Shown piece by piece: positions 60,540 to 64,000 of a DNA stretch of 64,000 nucleotides. The translations under genes and the position numbers were made by a program. The stretch comes from Methylotenera oryzisoli. GTDB taxonomy: Bacteria > Pseudomonadota > Gammaproteobacteria > Burkholderiales > Methylophilaceae. Position 1 is the stretch's first letter; the number at the start of each line of letters is the position of its first letter. The notes beneath the pieces are model-generated. The model was not told where the DNA came from, ran no database searches, and saw only the letters and a program-made list of their open reading frames with translations. The DNA lies in assembly GCF_004661485.1 (NCBI RefSeq), contig NZ_PQVH01000006.1:1-64000 (forward strand). The letters are read 5' to 3'.

Positions 60540-60722
60540 ATTTAAAGCACCCCTCACTCTGCTGCTCAGCAAAGTCATGGCGTATATTTAACTATCCACC
60601 AACAAGCGCTGATGGGTGAAAATCTAGCAAATTATTATGTGCATGGCTAAGCATAGAACCTAACATGCTTATTCATCGCCATTACAAGACCTGAAGCCGT
60701 CACATTATAGCGTTAGGACAAT

Positions 60723-60750
60723 AAAAAACCCGCCGTTAAGCGGGTTTTTT
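60723..60750 (-). terminator. Rho-independent terminator of gnd
   Basis: On the minus strand, AAAAAACCCGC and GCGGGTTTTTT form an 11-bp stem with a six-base loop and a T-run. It lies 16 bases after the gnd stop and separates gnd from dedA. Confidence 0.93.
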
Positions 60751-60765
60751 ATTGTTTAGAACTGA

Positions 60766-62277
60766 TTACACTTCTAACTGTGGGCGACCAGCTTCAGGCC
60801 AATCCAAGTGGAAGAACTGACCACGTGGTTGATCTTTACGCTCATAAGTGTGCGCACCAAAGTAGTCACGTTGACCTTGTAGCAAGTTTGCTGGCAAGTC
60901 AGCACTGCGGTAGCCATCGTAATAAGCCATTGCAGAAGCAAAACCTTGTGCTGGGATACCGTTAGTCACTGCCAAAGCAATCACTTTACGCCAGCCGGCT
61001 TGACCTTCGTTCATCGCTTGCGTGAAGTATGGGTCTAGCATCAAGTTTTTCAAACGTGAGTTCAATGCGTAAGCATCAGTGATTTTTTGCAAGAAACGTG
61101 CGCGGATAATACAACCACCACGCCAGATTTGAGCAATTTCACCGAAGTTCAATTTCCAGTTGTAAGCCACTTGTGCTTTGTCGATCAATTGGAAACCTTG
61201 TGCGTATGCACAAATCTTAGAGCAATATAAAGCGTTCTTAATCGCTTCAATAATTGCTTTCTTATCAGACTCAACTTTAATCACTGGGCCTTTAAGGATT
61301 TTGCTTGCTTCAACACGCTCTTCTTTTAAGCTTGACAATGCACGTGCGTATACCGCAGCTGCAATCGCGTTAGCTGGCGCGCCTAATTCAAGCGCATTCG
61401 CTGCTGTCCATTGACCTGTACCTTTTTGACCAGCTGTATCCAAGATTTGGTCAACCAAGAAACCTTTACCCATTGGATCTTTTTGTTGCAGGATATCCGC
61501 AGTAATTTCAATCAAGAAGCTTGATAATTCGCCTTTGTTCCACTCAGCAAATACTTTACCGATTTCATCCGCTTGCATGCCTAGCAGATTTTTCATCAAC
61601 CAGTAAGCTTCACAAATCAATTGCATATCGATGTATTCGATACCGTTGTGCACCATTTTTACGTAGTGCCCAGCACCGTCTGGACCGATGTATTCAGCAC
61701 ATGAGAAGCCGCCTTCTACTGGCTTACCTGGTTTGCCGCCTTCTAAAGGCTCGCCAGTCACAGGATCAACCTTAGCTGCGATATCACGCCAGATTGGCTC
61801 TAAACTCGCCCAAGCTTTACGTGTACCAGATGGCATCAATGATGGGCCGAAACGCGCACCTGTTTCACCGCCTGAAACGCCAGAACCGATGAAATCAATC
61901 CCTTTAGCCGCTAATTCTTTTTCGCGACGGATAGTGTCTGTCCACAACGCGTTACCGCCATCAATAATGATGTCGCCTTGCTCTAGGAATGGTAATAACG
62001 CATTGATAGTTACATCAGTTGCGCTACCCGCTTTAACTAACAAGATGATTTTACGTGGGCGTTTGATACTTAAAACAAATGAAGCTAAGTCAGCATGACC
62101 AACAACGTTGGCATGTGAAGGTTCATTTTTTTTGCAATCTTCAATGAAATTCACCATTTTTTTTGGGTCACGGTTGTAAACCGCAATGGTGTAGCCATGA
62201 TCGGCAATATTGAGAGCCAGGTTCTGGCCCATAACAGCTAGGCCAACTAGGCCAATATCAGCATTCTTCGTAGTCAT
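60766..62277 (-). CDS. gnd: 6-phosphogluconate dehydrogenase, decarboxylating
   Basis: This 503-residue enzyme oxidises 6-phosphogluconate to ribulose-5-phosphate and CO2. [26 protein letters not shown] nucleotide binding, [35 protein letters not shown] and the catalytic Lys/His segment [11 protein letters not shown] are present. In ribulose-monophosphate methylotrophs it is central to cyclic formaldehyde oxidation. It is monocistronic with its own terminator. Confidence 0.97.
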   Translation of the reverse strand: MTTKNADIGLVGLAVMGQNLALNIADHGYTIAVYNRDPKKMVNFIEDCKKNEPSHANVVGHADLASFVLSIKRPRKIILLVKAGSATDVTINALLPFLEQGDIIIDGGNALWTDTIRREKELAAKGIDFIGSGVSGGETGARFGPSLMPSGTRKAWASLEPIWRDIAAKVDPVTGEPLEGGKPGKPVEGGFSCAEYIGPDGAGHYVKMVHNGIEYIDMQLICEAYWLMKNLLGMQADEIGKVFAEWNKGELSSFLIEITADILQQKDPMGKGFLVDQILDTAGQKGTGQWTAANALELGAPANAIAAAVYARALSSLKEERVEASKILKGPVIKVESDKKAIIEAIKNALYCSKICAYAQGFQLIDKAQVAYNWKLNFGEIAQIWRGGCIIRARFLQKITDAYALNSRLKNLMLDPYFTQAMNEGQAGWRKVIALAVTNGIPAQGFASAMAYYDGYRSADLPANLLQGQRDYFGAHTYERKDQPRGQFFHLDWPEAGRPQLEV

Positions 62278-62328
62278 TTATCTTCTCTTTTGGAGTTGTT
62301 TAATGGAAAGGTTTTTTTGGTAGGCAAG

Positions 62329-62334
62329 ATTATA
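62329..62334 (-). promoter_or_regulatory. Candidate -10 element of gnd
   Basis: On the minus strand a perfect TATAAT lies 51 bases before the gnd start, in an AT-rich leader. No clear -35 was found at 16-18 bases. Apart from this, 62278-62576 holds nothing I can identify. Confidence 0.4.
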
Positions 62335-62576
62335 GAACTTTTTTATGAATTAATTGCTGAAAATTGACGTAGATCAGAGAATTATTTTCAATTTATGACA
62401 AGATTCGACATAAAGTGCTGAAACTGCGGATAAAGTTGGGGTTTGCACCCTCTAAACTACAGTCATCTCTAAACGTGCGAAGACTACTGCCATCGAGATA
62501 AAAGGCTGGAGATTTGAAATTTGAACTGACAGACGCTACGTCGTTTTTATACGGTACACGTAGACAATGCGTACCT

Positions 62577-62795
62577 TTAATAATCACTACTTCTGCCAGT
62601 TGAGTAGCCCACTGGCACATCATTTTGCCAGGCGCCGCAATCAGCACAGCAATGGTCGTGCATGGTCGGACTTAACACCAGCCGCATGCTTTTGCACACT
62701 TTACAGTGAGGGACGTTTTCTTCAGCAACTTTATGATGCAGGCGATGATGCTCAGTCGCCACCTTGCTACTGCCTAATCCGTATTTATTATCCAT
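62577..62795 (-). CDS. Small zinc-ribbon protein
   Basis: This 72-residue unrecognised protein has paired cysteine motifs HCKVCKSM and CCADCGAW, about 18 residues apart, as in zinc ribbons. A His-rich stretch (EHHRLHHK) precedes them. The start ATG 62795 has GGAG seven bases upstream; an ATG four codons earlier lacks one. Opposite-strand frames here lack comparable features. Confidence 0.6.
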   Translation of the reverse strand: MDNKYGLGSSKVATEHHRLHHKVAEENVPHCKVCKSMRLVLSPTMHDHCCADCGAWQNDVPVGYSTGRSSDY

Positions 62796-62960
62796 GGCAA
62801 ACTCCATGTGAGATATTAAGTTGACGGTAATAAAGTTACGCTTCTTTCATGAAGCCAGCAAGTCATTTAACACAATTAGGATTACTGGACATCTCTCTTA
62901 AAGGTGAAGCTAGCGTAAAAGTTAATCGTACTTAATCCAAGCACGCTATGCCAAGGCCGA

Positions 62961-64000
62961 TTAAACCAGCCCCTGAGTCCAGTCCGGGGCTTGCTGATAA
63001 GACTCCACCCAGTGCTGCACTTCATCTGCGCCCATAGGACGAGCGACCCCATAACCCTGCACCACAGAGCATCCCATACGCAGTAACCAAAGCCCCTGCT
63101 CGGAGTTTTCTACACCTTCCGCTACCACTTTGCGCTTAAAGTCACGGCTCAGGCTGATAACGCCAGCCACCACCGCTAAATCATCCACGTCTTGCAGCAT
63201 ATCACGCACAAATGACTGGTCGATTTTAATGGTTTCTACCGGCAAGCGGCGCAAATAGGTGAGTGAAGAATAGCCTACACCAAAGTCATCCAGCGCAAAG
63301 CTGATGCCTAACTGCTTGCAACTGTTAATCGTGTTGGCCACGCCCGACACGTCTTCAATCGCAGCGGTTTCTGTAATTTCCAGCTCAATTTTATGCGGGG
63401 CAATCTCAGGGAAATCAGACAGCAGCAAAATCAGACGCTCGGTAAAGTTGGATTGCACAATATGTTTTGCTGAAATATTCACACTGACCTGGAAGTCCAA
63501 ACCAGCGGCTTGCCAAATTCGGATTTGTCCTAAGGCCTCGCGAATCACCCACTCACCCAATGGAATAGAGAAATCCGTATCCTCTACAAGTGGCAGGAAG
63601 GTGGCCGGTGAGCGCAGACCCAACTCAGGGTGCTCCCAACGAATCAGTGCTTCCATGCCGACAACTTTGCCTTGACGCAAATCTACCTTAGGCTGGTAGT
63701 ACAAGCGGAACTCTTGGTTAGGCAACGCGGCCTCTACACGCTCACGATCCTGACGCAGGCCTCTGAATTGGCGGTCATGATGTGAGTCAAACTGTTGCAC
63801 ACGGCTACCGCCGTTAAGTTTTGCCTGGTACATTGCATGGTCGGCATGCCTTAGCAAGGTATCAGGCTCGCAGCCATCATCAGGGAAAATTGTGTAGCCA
63901 ATACTGGAAGAAACCGTCACGGATTTGTCGCCGATGCTATAAGGCGTTTTAATCACACTCAATAAGCGCTCTAGGGTCTGTACGCACTCATCTACATTTT
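62961..64000 (-). CDS. GGDEF-EAL cyclic-di-GMP protein, partial
   Basis: The frame runs off the right edge of the window with no start. The visible part has the end of a GGDEF domain (SSSIGYTIFPDDG, RHADHAMYQAKLNG). A complete EAL phosphodiesterase domain follows, with EALIRWEHP, NISAKHIVQ, ELEITETAAIED, DDFGVGYSSL and VVAEGVE, all consistent with activity. It ends at residue SYQQAPDWTQGLV. The GGDEF active site lies outside the window. Confidence 0.95.
   Translation of the reverse strand, partial: NVDECVQTLERLLSVIKTPYSIGDKSVTVSSSIGYTIFPDDGCEPDTLLRHADHAMYQAKLNGGSRVQQFDSHHDRQFRGLRQDRERVEAALPNQEFRLYYQPKVDLRQGKVVGMEALIRWEHPELGLRSPATFLPLVEDTDFSIPLGEWVIREALGQIRIWQAAGLDFQVSVNISAKHIVQSNFTERLILLLSDFPEIAPHKIELEITETAAIEDVSGVANTINSCKQLGISFALDDFGVGYSSLTYLRRLPVETIKIDQSFVRDMLQDVDDLAVVAGVISLSRDFKRKVVAEGVENSEQGLWLLRMGCSVVQGYGVARPMGADEVQHWVESYQQAPDWTQGLV

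Noticed and set aside
62567-62824. Rightward 85-codon frame opposite the zinc-ribbon gene
   Set aside because: The minus-strand frame has the CxxC pairs and a ribosome site; this one has neither.

Overview
This window looks like a chromosomal core region of a betaproteobacterium, most likely a methylotroph of the Methylophilaceae (Methylotenera/Methylophilus-like). That placement is inferred from protein character, the moderate GC content, and gene orders: argH-algZ/algR-hemCDXY, gmk-rpoZ-spoT, rph-rdgB-hemW, rplM-rpsI, and an etfBA/ETF-QO locus. No methanol, methylamine or formaldehyde gene is present to prove methylotrophy. I saw no phage, insertion sequence, CRISPR array or tRNA gene. The density and orderliness suggest ordinary vertically inherited DNA.

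Layout. 1-180: a strong leftward promoter with a GC-rich discriminator, probably of an rRNA operon just outside the window. 0.2-5.4 kb: tyrS (-), then M23 peptidase, anmK and gltA (+). 5.4-8.9 kb: erpA, bactofilin, a small membrane coiled-coil protein, argC, rpsI and rplM (all -). 9.2-11.5 kb: a FimV-like protein (+). 11.6-18.8 kb: a leftward run gmk-rpoZ-spoT-ridA-recG-ubiC-ubiA. 18.9-24.4 kb: a leftward Anbu (proteasome-like) locus with transglutaminase-like, alpha-E and circularly permuted ATP-grasp genes and an unusual HPPD-like VOC dioxygenase. 24.8-30.7 kb: yicC (-), then protein kinase, PP2C phosphatase, rph, rdgB, a small unknown gene and hemW (+). 30.8-32.9 kb: amt behind an excellent sigma-54 promoter, followed by an unrecognised 213-residue protein. 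32.9-40.6 kb: argH (-), an AlgZ/AlgR-type two-component pair, a CmpX-like channel (-), hemC, hemD, hemX and a strikingly short hemY. 40.6-44.9 kb: ferredoxin-type reductase and fxsA (-), cutA, dsbD and a TlpA-like thioredoxin (+). 45-49.4 kb: aroQ, accB, accC, prmA and a zinc-ribbon DUF3426 protein. 49.5-54.5 kb: a PAS-GGDEF cyclase, oxyR (-), a 23-codon small ORF and katG. 54.7-59.9 kb: ETF-quinone oxidoreductase and LysR (-), divergent from etfB-etfA-fpr. 59.9-64 kb: dedA, gnd, a small zinc-ribbon protein and a GGDEF-EAL protein cut by the window end (all -).

How the genes work together. The clearest functional groups are haem synthesis (hemC, hemD, hemX, hemY, hemW) alongside haem-dependent katG under oxyR; an electron-transfer flavoprotein module (ETF, ETF-QO, ferredoxin-NADP reductase) with its own LysR regulator; periplasmic thiol redox (dsbD plus TlpA-like); fatty-acid initiation (accB-accC); and the Anbu locus, whose family context is predicted peptide tagging or degradation. 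No clearly undescribed multi-gene system is visible. The items most worth a second look are the HPPD-like enzyme embedded in the Anbu locus, the truncated hemY, the small ORF before katG, structured intergenic sequences at 5.4-5.65, 24.7 and 47.4 kb, and the operators proposed around katG and etfB.
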